The notes under the pieces: generated by a model
The model's input: only the letters and a program-made list of their open reading frames with translations
Told to the model about the DNA's origin: nothing
The model's database searches: none
Program-made: the position numbers and the translations under genes
DNA from: Pseudoxanthomonas mexicana
GTDB taxonomy: Bacteria; Pseudomonadota; Gammaproteobacteria; Xanthomonadales; Xanthomonadaceae
Direction of reading: 5' to 3'
Assembly (NCBI RefSeq): GCF_001556105.1
Contig: NZ_LSIF01000099.1
Location: 8,075 to 72,074 of the forward strand
Length of the DNA: 64,000 nucleotides
Part shown: positions 9,040-17,683 of the stretch, one piece after another
Numbering within the stretch: position 1 is the first letter of the stretch
Layout of the letters: every line of letters starts with the position of its first letter

Positions 9040-9833
9040 CAGCCGATCAGGCCATCGATCGGGCTGGAGGCCGAGGCGTTGCGCTTGCGCGGGATGCGAC
9101 CGGCGAGGAAGGCTTCGCGGCCGGCTTCGACCGCCTTCTTCATGGCACTGGCCATCAGCACGGGATGCTTCGCGCCGGCAATGGCCGTATTCATCAGCAC
9201 GCCGTCGCAGCCCAGTTCCATGGCGATGGCGGCATCGGACGCGGTGCCGACGCCGGCATCGACCAGTATGGGCACCTTGGCGTTCTCGATGATTTCCAGC
9301 AGGTTGTACTTGTTCTGCACGCCCAGGCCGGAACCGATTGGCGCGGCCAGCGGCATCACCGCGACGCAGCCGATTTCTTCCAGGCGACGGGCCAGGATCG
9401 GATCGTCGCTGGTATAGACCATCACCTGGAAACCGTCGGCGACCAGCGTCTCGGCGGCGGCCAGCGTCTGCACGACATCGGGGTAGAGCGTCTTCTCGTC
9501 GCCCAGCACTTCCAGCTTCACCAGCGGGTGGCCGTCGAGCAGTTCGCGCGCCAGCCGGCAGGTGCGCACGGCGTCGGCGGCGGTGTAGCAGCCGGCGGTG
9601 TTGGGCAGGATCGTGTACTTGTCCGGCGGCAGCACGTCGAGCAGGTTGGGCTCGTTGGGCGACTGGCCCAGGTTGGTGCGGCGGATGGCGACGGTGACGA
9701 TCTCGGCGCCCGCGGCCTCGGTGGCCAGGCGGGTTTCCTCGAAATCCTTGAACTTGCCGGTGCCGGTCAGCAGGCGGGAACGGTAGGTCTTGCCCGCGAT
9801 CACCAGCGGGTCATGGGGGACGGTGTTCGACAT
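9039..9833 (-). CDS. thiG: Thiazole synthase ThiG
   Basis: A 264-residue TIM-barrel enzyme that makes the thiazole phosphate of thiamine from 1-deoxy-xylulose phosphate, dehydroglycine and ThiS thiocarboxylate. The Schiff-base lysine is expected in [16 protein letters not shown] (K106). The phosphate-binding loops [18 protein letters not shown] and [14 protein letters not shown] are intact. The ATG at the start of [19 protein letters not shown] was chosen because conservation begins there, although the frame stays open upstream. It follows thiS by 56 bp and overlaps trmB by one base. Confidence 0.95.
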   Translation of the reverse strand: MSNTVPHDPLVIAGKTYRSRLLTGTGKFKDFEETRLATEAAGAEIVTVAIRRTNLGQSPNEPNLLDVLPPDKYTILPNTAGCYTAADAVRTCRLARELLDGHPLVKLEVLGDEKTLYPDVVQTLAAAETLVADGFQVMVYTSDDPILARRLEEIGCVAVMPLAAPIGSGLGVQNKYNLLEIIENAKVPILVDAGVGTASDAAIAMELGCDGVLMNTAIAGAKHPVLMASAMKKAVEAGREAFLAGRIPRKRNASASSPIDGLIG

Positions 9834-9889
9834 GCGGCGATTATCGCCCATGTGATGCCGGTGCGTCCCACCGATGGCGACTCGGACGG

Positions 9890-10090
9890 TCAGCCGCCGC
9901 CGAGTGCGTGCACGATCTCGACGCGGTCGCCGGCCTGCAGCAGGTGCTGCGCGTGCTGCCCGCGCGGGATGATCTCGCCATTGACCTCGATCGCCACGCG
10001 ACGCTCGCCCAGACCCTGCAGGTGGAGGAGGGCGGCGATCGTGCTCTGGTCGGGCAGGGCCAGCGGCTGCCCATTCAACTGGATATCCAT
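9890..10090 (-). CDS. thiS: Sulfur carrier protein ThiS
   Basis: A 66-residue ubiquitin-like sulfur carrier for thiazole synthesis. It starts [20 protein letters not shown] and ends in the di-glycine tail (HALGGG) that is adenylated and thiocarboxylated. The frame is open further upstream, but the ATG at this position gives the normal ThiS length. It is the first gene of a minus-strand operon with thiG, trmB, the SLC13 permease and the ACT protein. I looked for a TPP riboswitch upstream and saw none. Confidence 0.93.
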   Translation of the reverse strand: MDIQLNGQPLALPDQSTIAALLHLQGLGERRVAIEVNGEIIPRGQHAQHLLQAGDRVEIVHALGGG

Positions 10091-10230
10091 GTCGGCATTG
10101 TCGCCGATGGTGCGGCCGCTTGCCGCATTGCAGCGTGTGCGACGACGGGCTTGGTGGAACGATGCGCGCCATGCGCAGCCGTACGGCAGAGCCGGCGCGC
10201 AGCCCATCCATTCCTTGCCCCGGAGATCCC

Positions 10231-12063
10231 ATGAAGCGTTCCTTCTCGCCCGTCCGCTCCCTGCTGGCTGTCGCGCTGGCGGTGGCGGCCACCCCCGTGC
10301 TGGCAGGCGACAGCCCGTATTCCCAGACCGTGTTCTTCGGCGACAGCCTGACCGACTCCGGCCATTTCCGCCCGGCGCTGATCCAGGCGGTGGGCCCGAA
10401 CGGGGCCATTCTTGGCCGCTTCACCACCAACCCCGGCCTGGTGTGGTCCGAGTATCTGGCCGAGTACTACGGCACCGGTGCCGGCAGCGCCAACCAGGGC
10501 GGTACCAACTACGCGGTCGGTGGCGCGCGCGTGGGCACCAACACGTCGGGTGCGCTGGGACCGATCCCGTCGATGACGACGCAGCTGACCAGCTATCTCT
10601 CCGCCAATGGCGGGCGTGCCGATCCGAATGCCCTTTACACCGTCTGGGGCGGCGCGAACGACCTGTTCGCCGTGGTCGGGGGCGCACCGGCCCAGGCCAC
10701 GATCGGCGGGGCCGTCACTGCCCAGGTCGGCATCATCGGTACGCTGCAGAACGCCGGCGCCCGCTACATCCTGGTGCCGACAATCCCCGACCTCGGCGTG
10801 ACGCCGCAGTTCCGCGCAGGGGGCGCGACCGCGCAGGCCACCGGCACGCAGTTGGCCACGACGTACAACACCGCGCTGTTCGGCGCCCTCAACACCGCCG
10901 GTTTGCGCGTGATCCCGCTGGATACCTTCACGCTGCTGCGCGAGATCGTGGCCAGTCCGGCGGAGTACGGTTTCGGCAATGTCACCGGCACCGCGTGCAA
11001 TCCGCAGATCACGGCATCCTCGGTGACCTGCAGCCCGCTCAGCTACGCGACGCCCAACGCGCAGGATATCTATGCGTTTGCCGATGGCGTGCATCCTTCG
11101 TCGAAGGCCCACGGCATCCTGTCGCAGTATGCCGTGTCGATGCTGGAGGGCCCGCGCCAGATCGCCTTGCTGCCGTACACCGCATCCGTTCACGGCCGTG
11201 CGCGCGCAGACCGCGTGGCCTCACATGTGAACGGCAAGCCGGAAGCCGATGGCATGCGCTGGTGGGGTGACGTGCGCGGTGATTTCCTGCGCTATGACGG
11301 CGGCAACCTGTACGACGGTGTTGGCCCGATGGGCACGTTCGGCGTGGACTGGTCGCGCGGCTCGTGGGTCTACGGCGGTTTCGCCGGCTATGGGCGTGCG
11401 AAGTACGATTTCGGCTTGCGCAGCGGCAGCTTCGATGAGTCGGACACGACGCTGGGCGGCTTCGCTGGCTGGTACGGTGACCAGTTCTGGGCCAACGCAC
11501 AGGTCAGTTACACCTGGCTCTCGTACAGCGTTGATCGCGAAGTGCAACTGGGAGGCGTGACGCGCCGTCACAGCGGCTCGCCGGACGGCACCAACCTGAC
11601 GGTCGGTGCAAGCGCCGGCTATGAATTCGGCGAGGGTGCGTTCCGCCATGGCCCTGTGGTCAGCGCGGTGTCGCAGACCATCGAGATGGACGGTTACAGC
11701 GAGAGCAACGTCAACTCGACGGCGCTGGCGTACCCCGACCAGGATTTCGATTCGCTGATCGGCAGCGCCGGCTGGCAGGTCCGCTACGCGATCAACGATC
11801 ACCTGGCGCCGTACGCCCGCCTTACGGTCGATCGCGAGTTCCAGGATCCGGCAAAAGAAGTCTTTGCCCGGTCGCTGTCGTTGCCCGGGACGGCACCCTA
11901 CGCGGTCCCCGGCCTGGATACCGATGACAGCTACGGCACGCTGTTGCTCGGCGCGCGCACCAAGCTGTTCGGGTTCGATGCCAACCTCGGCGTGAACACC
12001 ACGGTCAACCAGGGGGGCGGCACCAACACGACCGCCTTCATGACCTTGAGCGGCGGCTTCTGA
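10231..12063 (+). CDS. Autotransporter esterase with SGNH/GDSL passenger (EstA-like)
   Basis: A 610-residue outer-membrane esterase. A Sec signal peptide ends near Ala25 ([10 protein letters not shown]). The SGNH hydrolase passenger opens with [13 protein letters not shown], with nucleophile Ser39. The [12 protein letters not shown] and VWGGANDLF blocks follow, and the catalytic DxxH lies in [13 protein letters not shown] near residues 285-288. From about residue 350 the protein is an autotransporter beta-barrel rich in alternating aromatics, ending with a C-terminal Phe (LSGGF). A GGAGA ribosome site precedes the chosen ATG. This domain order matches EstA-type lipases, which display the enzyme on the cell surface. 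The natural ester substrate is unknown. Confidence 0.93.
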   Translation: MKRSFSPVRSLLAVALAVAATPVLAGDSPYSQTVFFGDSLTDSGHFRPALIQAVGPNGAILGRFTTNPGLVWSEYLAEYYGTGAGSANQGGTNYAVGGARVGTNTSGALGPIPSMTTQLTSYLSANGGRADPNALYTVWGGANDLFAVVGGAPAQATIGGAVTAQVGIIGTLQNAGARYILVPTIPDLGVTPQFRAGGATAQATGTQLATTYNTALFGALNTAGLRVIPLDTFTLLREIVASPAEYGFGNVTGTACNPQITASSVTCSPLSYATPNAQDIYAFADGVHPSSKAHGILSQYAVSMLEGPRQIALLPYTASVHGRARADRVASHVNGKPEADGMRWWGDVRGDFLRYDGGNLYDGVGPMGTFGVDWSRGSWVYGGFAGYGRAKYDFGLRSGSFDESDTTLGGFAGWYGDQFWANAQVSYTWLSYSVDREVQLGGVTRRHSGSPDGTNLTVGASAGYEFGEGAFRHGPVVSAVSQTIEMDGYSESNVNSTALAYPDQDFDSLIGSAGWQVRYAINDHLAPYARLTVDREFQDPAKEVFARSLSLPGTAPYAVPGLDTDDSYGTLLLGARTKLFGFDANLGVNTTVNQGGGTNTTAFMTLSGGF

Positions 12064-12072
12064 TGCACGACA

Positions 12073-12107
12073 GGCAATGCGGTGCCGCACGCCGGCGCCG
12101 CATTGCC
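12073..12107 (+). terminator. Terminator-like hairpin after the autotransporter gene
   Basis: A perfect 10-bp inverted repeat (GGCAATGCGG and CCGCATTGCC) with a 15-nt loop starts 10 bp after the autotransporter stop. Only a weak TTGG follows, so termination may be partial or the hairpin may protect the 3' end. Confidence 0.5.
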
Positions 12108-12142
12108 TTGGCTCGCGCCGCGGCATAGACTCGCGCCATCGT

Positions 12143-12216
12143 GCGGGTGTAGTTCAATGGTAGAACTGCAGCTTCCCAAGCTGCTAGCGTGGGTTCGATT
12201 CCCATCACCCGCTCCA
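12143..12216 (+). tRNA. tRNA-Gly (anticodon CCC)
   Basis: A full cloverleaf is visible. The 7-bp acceptor stem pairs GCGGGTG with CACCCGC. The D-arm is GTTC/GAAC with an AATGGTA loop. The anticodon stem GCAGC/GCTGC carries loop TTCCCAA (anticodon CCC), and the T-arm has loop TTCGATT. The 3' CCA is encoded (12214-12216). The tRNA decodes GGG, lies alone between the autotransporter and rimK, and no integrated element is seen at its 3' end. Confidence 0.97.
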
Positions 12217-12301
12217 TCTCGCTTCTTTCCTTCCCCTGCCTTGTCATCGCTCCTGCTTCCGGGCATGGCATGCTGTGCGTGCCCTCCGTGATCGACTCCC
12301 C

Positions 12302-13177
12302 ATGAAGCTCGCCATCCTGTCGCGCAACGGCAAGCTGTATTCGACCCGCCGTCTGGTGGAGGCAGCGCGCCAGCGCGGCCACACGGTCCGTGTTCTGGAT
12401 CCCCTGCGTTGCTACATGCGCATCGCCTCCACGGGCTTCCAACTGCATTACAAGGGGCGGTCGCTCGCGGGATACGATGCGGTCATCCCGCGTATCGGTG
12501 CCTCCATCACCCGATACGGCACCGCCGTGCTCCGCCAGTTCGAGCTGATGGGGACGTACAGCCCCAACCCGTCGGATGCCATCCTGCGGGCGCGCGACAA
12601 GTTGCGCGCGCACCAGTTGCTGGCGGCGCAGGGCATCGACCTGCCGGTGACGGTTTTCGGCGACAACCCGGACGACACCAGCGACCTGCTGTCGATGCTC
12701 GGTCCGCCTCCACACGTCATCAAGTTGAACGAGGGCGCCCAGGGGGCCGGCGTGATGCTGACGGAGAAGCCCTCCGCCTCGCGCAGTGTAGTCGAGGCCC
12801 TGCGTGGCCTTTATGCCAGCTTCGTGGTGCAGGAGTTCATCGGCGAGGCCGAAGGCGCCGACCTGCGTTGCTTCGTGGTCGGCGACGAGGTGGTGGCCTC
12901 GATGCGCCGTCAGGCGCCGGAAGGAGATTTCCGCTCCAACCTGCATCGCGGTGGCACGGCCTTGCATGCCGTGGCGACGGAACAGGAGCGTGCGGTGGCA
13001 ATCCGGGCAGCCAGGGTGTTGGGACTTGGCGTGGCGGGGGTTGACCTGATCCGCGCCCAGCGTGGCCCGCTGGTACTTGAGGTCAATTCCACCCCGGGAC
13101 TTGAGGGAATCGAGGGGGTCTGTGGCGTCGATGTGGCCGGGCGGATCGTGGACCATCTGGCCGCCGCCGCTGAATAG
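12302..13177 (+). CDS. rimK: Ribosomal protein S6--L-glutamate ligase RimK
   Basis: A 291-residue ATP-grasp ligase that adds glutamate residues to the C-terminus of ribosomal protein S6. It starts [18 protein letters not shown] at the ATG where family similarity begins. ATP-grasp elements include [46 protein letters not shown] and the metal-binding [13 protein letters not shown]. Length equals that of Xanthomonas RimK. It is monocistronic as far as can be seen: a tRNA lies upstream and a 330-bp gap downstream. Confidence 0.94.
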   Translation: MKLAILSRNGKLYSTRRLVEAARQRGHTVRVLDPLRCYMRIASTGFQLHYKGRSLAGYDAVIPRIGASITRYGTAVLRQFELMGTYSPNPSDAILRARDKLRAHQLLAAQGIDLPVTVFGDNPDDTSDLLSMLGPPPHVIKLNEGAQGAGVMLTEKPSASRSVVEALRGLYASFVVQEFIGEAEGADLRCFVVGDEVVASMRRQAPEGDFRSNLHRGGTALHAVATEQERAVAIRAARVLGLGVAGVDLIRAQRGPLVLEVNSTPGLEGIEGVCGVDVAGRIVDHLAAAAE

Positions 13178-13511
13178 GGGCACCCACGAAGGTGCGGTGA
13201 CCTTCATCGTTGACTTCACACGAAATTAACGTCGCCTTTAACGGTGGTTTAATCGAAAACCGCGTAGCCTTGGCTCGACCGCAGCTCTGCGTTCGTCCGG
13301 TGAATACCTCTGGAAAGCACAGGATTACGGTAATCGGGGCAATCGTTTGGCCCAGGCGGGCGACCACCCGCCTGGGCTTTTTTGTCGATGACTTATGGCC
13401 GATGCCATCCTGATGCGGCGTGCCAGAATCGCATCCGGCGACCGTAGCCCCGCAATCCGCATTACGGCTGGTACTCTTCCGAATCACAACCCCCGTCACG
13501 AGAGGTAATGG
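13178..13511. other. Intergenic gap of 334 bp; AT-rich leader and strong terminator
   Basis: No convincing gene. The left part is AT-rich for this genome, with TTGACT at 13210-13215, TTAACG at 13226-13231 and TTTAAT at 13248-13253. The last two are spaced by 16 bp and could form a promoter. A strong intrinsic terminator sits at 13350-13383. A short RNA from about 13260 to 13383 is possible. The only frame over this stretch runs through the terminator and lacks a ribosome site. Confidence 0.5.
13350..13383 (+). terminator. Strong Rho-independent terminator
   Basis: An 11-bp perfect stem (GCCCAGGCGGG with CCCGCCTGGGC) around loop CGACCA is followed by T6. It lies 172 bp after rimK and 128 bp before the next gene, so it ends either the rimK transcript or a small RNA starting near 13260. 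Confidence 0.9.
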
Positions 13512-13997
13512 ATGCACAAGTTCGCATGGACGTTCGCGCTGGCACTGCTGCTGGTATCTGCCACGGCGGTTGCGAGTATCGGCTCGGGAAGCAACGGGCG
13601 CGGCGAGCGTGCGACCTTGGATGTCCATCAGTCCTTCCAGGCGCAGCGTCGTGCGATCGAGACCGATCTTGCCAATGGCGAAACCTACAGCGAGCTCACC
13701 TCCAAGGATCGCGTCCAGGTGACCGAGGCATTGGACAGGATAGGGGCACTGCTCAGCGAATCCGGCGATATCGCCGGGTTGGGCGAAGCACAGAAGGTAC
13801 GCGTGTTCAACGATCAGGAACTGGTCAACAACATCCTGTCGCAGGCCGCCGACGACAGCCGGCTGGTCTGCCGTCGGGAGAAGCAGATCGGCTCCAACCG
13901 TGTCACCACACAATGCATGACAGCGCTGCAGCGCGACCGTCAGGCCGAGCAGGCGCGGAAGACGATGAGCGACTCGGCCAACTCTTCCCAGCGTTGA
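13512..13997 (+). CDS. Small secreted hypothetical protein upstream of a two-component pair
   Basis: A 161-residue protein with a clear Sec signal peptide (KFAWTFALALLLVSATAVA, cleavage near residue 21). The mature part is hydrophilic and mostly helical, with two cysteines (in LVCRRE and TTQCMTA) that could form a disulfide. I do not recognise the family; it looks like a conserved hypothetical of the Xanthomonadaceae. It ends 11 bp before the response regulator, so it is probably co-transcribed. It might be a periplasmic input or a target of that two-component system, but this is inference only. Confidence 0.78.
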   Translation: MHKFAWTFALALLLVSATAVASIGSGSNGRGERATLDVHQSFQAQRRAIETDLANGETYSELTSKDRVQVTEALDRIGALLSESGDIAGLGEAQKVRVFNDQELVNNILSQAADDSRLVCRREKQIGSNRVTTQCMTALQRDRQAEQARKTMSDSANSSQR

Positions 13998-14008
13998 AGG
14001 AAACAGGG

Positions 14009-14692
14009 ATGCGAATTCTGGTCATCGAAGACAACAGCGACATCGCCGCCAACCTCGGCGACTACCTCGAGGAGCGGGGCCACACCGTCGACTTCGCCGC
14101 CGATGGCGTGACCGGCCTGCATCTGGCCGTGGTGCATGAGTTCGATGCGATCGTCCTCGACCTCAACCTGCCCGGCATGGATGGGCTGGAGGTCTGCCGC
14201 AAGCTCCGCAACGAGGCGCGCAAGCAGACGCCGGTGCTGATGCTGACGGCACGCGATTCGCTGGACAACAAGCTGGCAGGCTTCGACTCCGGTGCCGACG
14301 ACTACCTGATCAAGCCGTTCGCGCTGCAGGAAGTCGAAGTCCGCCTCAATGCCTTGTCGCGCCGCGGCAAGGGCGTGCAGACGCGGGTGCTGGAAGTGGG
14401 CGAACTCGAATACAACCTGGACACGCTGGAAGTCCGCCGTCAGGGCAAGCTGCTGCAGCTCAATCCCACGGCGCTGAAGATCCTGCAGGCACTGATGGAA
14501 GCATCGCCTGCCGTGGTCACGCGGCAGGAACTGGAGACGCGCGTCTGGGGCGAGGAGTTGCCGGATTCGGATTCCCTGCGCGTACACATCCATGGCCTGC
14601 GCGCGGTGGTGGACAAACCGTTCGACTCCCCGTACATCCAGACCCGCCACGGCATCGGATACCGCATCGCCGCGCCCGATGCCAGCAGCTGA
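14009..14692 (+). CDS. OmpR/PhoB-type response regulator
   Basis: A 227-residue transcription factor. The receiver domain carries the acidic pocket (VIEDN), the phospho-acceptor Asp51 (FDAIVLDLNLPGMDG), the T (MLTARD) and the lysine switch (DDYLIKPFAL). A winged-helix DNA-binding domain follows (PTALKILQALMEASPAVVTRQEL ... LRVHIHGLRAVVDKP ... RHGIGYRI). The sequence is close to the ColR/RaxR-like regulators of Xanthomonas, but I do not assign a symbol. An AGGAAACAGGG ribosome region precedes the ATG. The stop overlaps the kinase start by 14 bp. Confidence 0.92.
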   Translation: MRILVIEDNSDIAANLGDYLEERGHTVDFAADGVTGLHLAVVHEFDAIVLDLNLPGMDGLEVCRKLRNEARKQTPVLMLTARDSLDNKLAGFDSGADDYLIKPFALQEVEVRLNALSRRGKGVQTRVLEVGELEYNLDTLEVRRQGKLLQLNPTALKILQALMEASPAVVTRQELETRVWGEELPDSDSLRVHIHGLRAVVDKPFDSPYIQTRHGIGYRIAAPDASS

Positions 14693-16058
14693 GTCGCCGA
14701 AACCCCGCCGCCACCGCCGTTTCCGGCGGCGGCTGCGCACCCGCATCATCCTGTCGTTCGTCCTGCTTGGATTCGGCCTGACGGTCCTGTTCGCCTACGC
14801 GACGATCGTCGCGCGCCAGCGCGTCGAGGATCAGTTGGTCGAAGACGTGATGAACCGCAACCTGGACGAATCATGGCGCCGATTCATCCAGACGGATGGT
14901 CGGGTCGTCGGTGCTCCCATTGAGCAGATCAAGGCGTTCTACTACCTGCCGGACAAGTTCGAGAGCGTCCGGATCAATCGTCCCGAATGGTATGCGCTGC
15001 CAGACGGCATCCACAGCATCACCGCGCCGGGGGACGACGGCCGGCCGTCGCTGTACAAGCTCGGGGTGCGCAAGACGCCGCAGGTCTGGTTCTTCATCGC
15101 TTACGACATGAGCCAGACGGCACGCGCGGAAGTGCAGTTCAAGCGGACGGTCTACGGTTCCATTCTGGTCTTTACGGTTTTCTCGCTGGTGGTGGGCTGG
15201 TGGTCCGCCTCTCGCGTGATGAGTCCTGTCTCCGAACTGGCGGCCCGCCTGCGTGCGTATCGTGGCAGCAGCAATCCCCGGCCGCTCGCGCCGCATTTCC
15301 CCCAGGACGAAGTCGGTGAACTGGCCAAGGCGCTCGACGACTACTCGGGTCGCCTTACTGAAGTGGTCCAGCGCGACCGCGAGTTCAATGCGGACGTCAG
15401 CCATGAGCTTCGGACGCCGCTGGCCATCATTCGCGGTTCGGTGGAGTTGATGTTGTCGCGGCCCGATGTGGACGAGAAGACGCGAACCCGCATCCAGCGC
15501 ATCCAGCGTGCCGAGCAGCAATGCACGGACCTGATCAGCGCGCTGCTTCTGCTGTCGCGCAACGAGCGCGGCCATGGCAATACCGACGTCGCGCGCGTGG
15601 TGGATCAGCTGCTGGACGCGCATCGCGCCACACTGGGCGGCAAGCCACTGGTGCTGCGCATCGAAGGCGAGGGTGGCGTGATCGTCGATTCGCCCGAAGC
15701 CGCACTCTCGGTTGCGTTGGGCAACCTGATCGGCAACGCAGTGAAGTACACCAAGGAGGGCGAGGTGGTCGTGCGCCTGCTGCCCGATGCGGTGGAAGTC
15801 ATCGACTCCGGTCCCGGTCTCAGCCAGGAGGATGCCGCGCGCCTGTTCGAGCGGGGTTATCGCGGCACCCATGCTGGTCACTCGCAGGGCGGCGGCATCG
15901 GCCTGTCGATCGTGAGCCGCCTGTGCACGCTCTACGGCTGGCAGGTCGGTGTGCGTCCCGGTGAGTCGAAGGGGGTGGTCGCCACGCTGCGTTTTTCGCC
16001 GGAGCGCGGGCCAGAGTTTGACGAGCCGCTGGCCGGCGGGTCGTCGCAGGGTGCCTGA
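14679..16058 (+). CDS. Sensor histidine kinase, partner of the upstream regulator
   Basis: A 459-residue inner-membrane kinase. It has an Arg-rich N-terminus, TM1 (about 23-44), a periplasmic sensor of about 110 residues, TM2 (about 157-176) and a HAMP-like segment. The dimerisation/phospho-acceptor helix has His242 (FNADVSHELRTPLAIIRG). The N box (NLIGNAVKYT), G1 (VIDSGPGLS) and G2 (GGGIGLSIVSRL) complete an intact ATPase domain. It overlaps the response regulator by 14 bp, so the pair is translationally coupled. The small periplasmic domain has no recognisable ligand fold. Confidence 0.92.
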   Translation: MPAAESPKPRRHRRFRRRLRTRIILSFVLLGFGLTVLFAYATIVARQRVEDQLVEDVMNRNLDESWRRFIQTDGRVVGAPIEQIKAFYYLPDKFESVRINRPEWYALPDGIHSITAPGDDGRPSLYKLGVRKTPQVWFFIAYDMSQTARAEVQFKRTVYGSILVFTVFSLVVGWWSASRVMSPVSELAARLRAYRGSSNPRPLAPHFPQDEVGELAKALDDYSGRLTEVVQRDREFNADVSHELRTPLAIIRGSVELMLSRPDVDEKTRTRIQRIQRAEQQCTDLISALLLLSRNERGHGNTDVARVVDQLLDAHRATLGGKPLVLRIEGEGGVIVDSPEAALSVALGNLIGNAVKYTKEGEVVVRLLPDAVEVIDSGPGLSQEDAARLFERGYRGTHAGHSQGGGIGLSIVSRLCTLYGWQVGVRPGESKGVVATLRFSPERGPEFDEPLAGGSSQGA

Positions 16059-16073
16059 GCGCGCATCGCCGCG

Positions 16074-16667
16074 TTAGAGGCTGATCCAGAAACAGTTGTA
16101 AGCCCTGCGCAGACCGAAGGTCGTGTCAGCGGGCGTCGCACCGTTCTTCAGCGTCTGCACCACGCGCAGGCCGACGGGTCGCTGCCGTTGGCTCGCGGTC
16201 TGCGGGTAGTAGCCGTCCTGGTTCGCATCGACCACCGTGCCTTCGCCGTCGAGTAGCGGGGCGGGCGCGGGCCGGATGGGCACGATGTCGATCAGCGGGC
16301 GCTGCACCACCACGTCCAGCCGGTCGAGGATGCGGAGCGCGCCGGCATCCGAGGTGCCCGTCCAATGGTAGACGCCGGCGAGGCGGTTCACGTCCTGTGC
16401 CTGGATGGCTGACGACACCTGCATCACCAGGTCACTGAGCGTGCGCGAACAACCGCCTCGATACAGCGCGCCGGTGGCGGTCGTGCTGCTGGACGAAGGC
16501 AGGCGATCCATGGCGCCGACATCCTCGCAGCGTTTGTCGGTATAGACCGTGTCGCCGGACATCGTGGTGCAACGCTGGACACCTTGCTGCTGCGCGTGCG
16601 CCGGGGGTGCGCGCAGGCCGGCGTGCGTAAGCAGGCAGGCGATGGCGAAGAGGGGAATGGAACGCAT
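16074..16667 (-). CDS. Secreted DUF4124-like hypothetical protein
   Basis: A 197-residue protein with a signal peptide ending near AHA|QQQG. The mature N-terminus has the short beta segment with spaced cysteines seen in DUF4124 proteins (VQRCTTMSGDTVYTDKRCEDV). A longer domain follows, with Trp/Tyr-rich strands (LAGVYHWTGTSDAGALRILDRLD) and a final FGLRRAYNCFWISL. It is convergent with the histidine kinase, whose stop is 15 bp away. Function is unknown; a periplasmic location is likely. Confidence 0.75.
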   Translation of the reverse strand: MRSIPLFAIACLLTHAGLRAPPAHAQQQGVQRCTTMSGDTVYTDKRCEDVGAMDRLPSSSSTTATGALYRGGCSRTLSDLVMQVSSAIQAQDVNRLAGVYHWTGTSDAGALRILDRLDVVVQRPLIDIVPIRPAPAPLLDGEGTVVDANQDGYYPQTASQRQRPVGLRVVQTLKNGATPADTTFGLRRAYNCFWISL

Positions 16668-16733
16668 GCCGCAGCCTAATGCGGCGCGCCCATCCGGTCA
16701 TGGTACGTGCGCACGGAATCGCGGTGCCGTTCA

Positions 16734-16757
16734 CCTGCCGGTCGGACGACCGGCAGG
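16734..16757 (-). terminator. Perfect palindromic hairpin after metF
   Basis: An 11-bp perfect inverted repeat (CCTGCCGGTCG / CGACCGGCAGG) with a 2-nt centre lies 5 bp beyond the metF stop. No T-run follows on the minus strand, so it may act as a 3'-end stabiliser or weak terminator. Confidence 0.5.
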
Positions 16758-16761
16758 CGAC

Positions 16762-17598
16762 TCAGGCGGACCAGCCCAGTCGCGACAGCACGGTCTGGGT
16801 GGGCTTGGCCAGGTTGAGCGTGTAGAAATGCAGCGAAGGCGCACCGCCCGCGATGAGGCGCTCGCACAGGTTCGCCACCACGTCGGCACCGAAATCGCGG
16901 ATCGCGTCGGCGTCATCGCCCAGCGACTGCATGCGCTTGCCGATCCAGCGCGGGATCTCGGCCCCGCAGGCCTCGGAGAACCGGCGCAGCTGCGTGAAAT
17001 TCGAGATCGGCATGATGCCAGGGATGATCGGGATCTCGACGCCGAGCTTGCGTACCGCATCGACGAAGTGGAAGTACGCATCCGCGTTGTAGAAATACTG
17101 GGTGATCGCCCCGTGGGCACCGGCGTCGACCTTGGCCTTGAAGTGGCGCAGGTCGGTCAGTGCGTCCTCGGCCTGCGGGTGCGTCTCGGGATAGGCGCCG
17201 ACTTCGATATGGAAGGTATCGCCGTGCTCGGCACGGATGAATTCGATCAGCTCCGAGGCATAGCGCAGGTCGCCCGGATGACCCATGCCCGAGGGCAGGT
17301 CGCCGCGCAGCGCGACGATGCGCTTGCAGCCCAGCGCGCGGTACAGCCGCAGCAGTTCGCGGATTTCCTCGCGGCTGCCACCCACGCACGACAGGTGCGG
17401 TGCGGCGTCGAAGCCGTGGTGCTGGTTGAGATGGCGGACCGTCTCGGAGGTGTAGCTGAGGGTGGAGCCGCCGGCGCCGAACGTGCACGACACGTACTCG
17501 GGCGCATGCGCCTTCAGCTTGTCCGCGGTGCGGTCGAGCTGCGTGCGCTGCTCATCGGTCTTGGGCGGGTAGAACTCGAACGAAACCGGGATCGGCAT
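16762..17598 (-). CDS. metF: 5,10-methylenetetrahydrofolate reductase
   Basis: A 278-residue flavin-dependent TIM-barrel enzyme that makes 5-methyl-THF for methionine synthesis. Visible family motifs are VSFEFYPPKTDEQ (catalytic Glu in FEFYPP), SCTFGAGGST, VALRGDLPSG, ITQYFYNADAYFHFVDA, PIIPGIMPI and the C-terminal LHFYTLNLAKPT. It follows ahcY by 85 bp with a small hairpin between them, so it is the second gene of a SAH-riboswitch-controlled operon. Length is normal for the family. Confidence 0.96.
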   Translation of the reverse strand: MPIPVSFEFYPPKTDEQRTQLDRTADKLKAHAPEYVSCTFGAGGSTLSYTSETVRHLNQHHGFDAAPHLSCVGGSREEIRELLRLYRALGCKRIVALRGDLPSGMGHPGDLRYASELIEFIRAEHGDTFHIEVGAYPETHPQAEDALTDLRHFKAKVDAGAHGAITQYFYNADAYFHFVDAVRKLGVEIPIIPGIMPISNFTQLRRFSEACGAEIPRWIGKRMQSLGDDADAIRDFGADVVANLCERLIAGGAPSLHFYTLNLAKPTQTVLSRLGWSA

Positions 17599-17613
17599 GG
17601 AGAAGCCCCGAAA

Positions 17614-17637
17614 GGCAGGCGCATCCCCGCGCCTGCC
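17614..17637 (-). repeat. Hairpin between ahcY and metF
   Basis: A perfect 9-bp inverted repeat (GGCAGGCGC / GCGCCTGCC) with a 6-nt loop lies in the 85-bp spacer. It lacks a U-run, so it more likely sets relative mRNA stability or partial termination between the two genes than full termination. Confidence 0.5.
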
Positions 17638-17683
17638 GTGGATCGAGAGGGCGGCGTGGCGCCGCCCCCGTGCGCTGCGTCGA

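Noticed and set aside
9834..10230. TPP riboswitch upstream of thiS-thiG
   Set aside because: Neither the CUGAGA nor the ACCUGA core is present on the minus strand in the leader.
12143..12216. tRNA-Gly as an integration site for a mobile element
   Set aside because: No integrase and no duplicated tRNA 3' end is seen downstream.
13210..13413. 67-aa frame between rimK and the 161-aa gene
   Set aside because: It runs through a strong intrinsic terminator and lacks a ribosome site.
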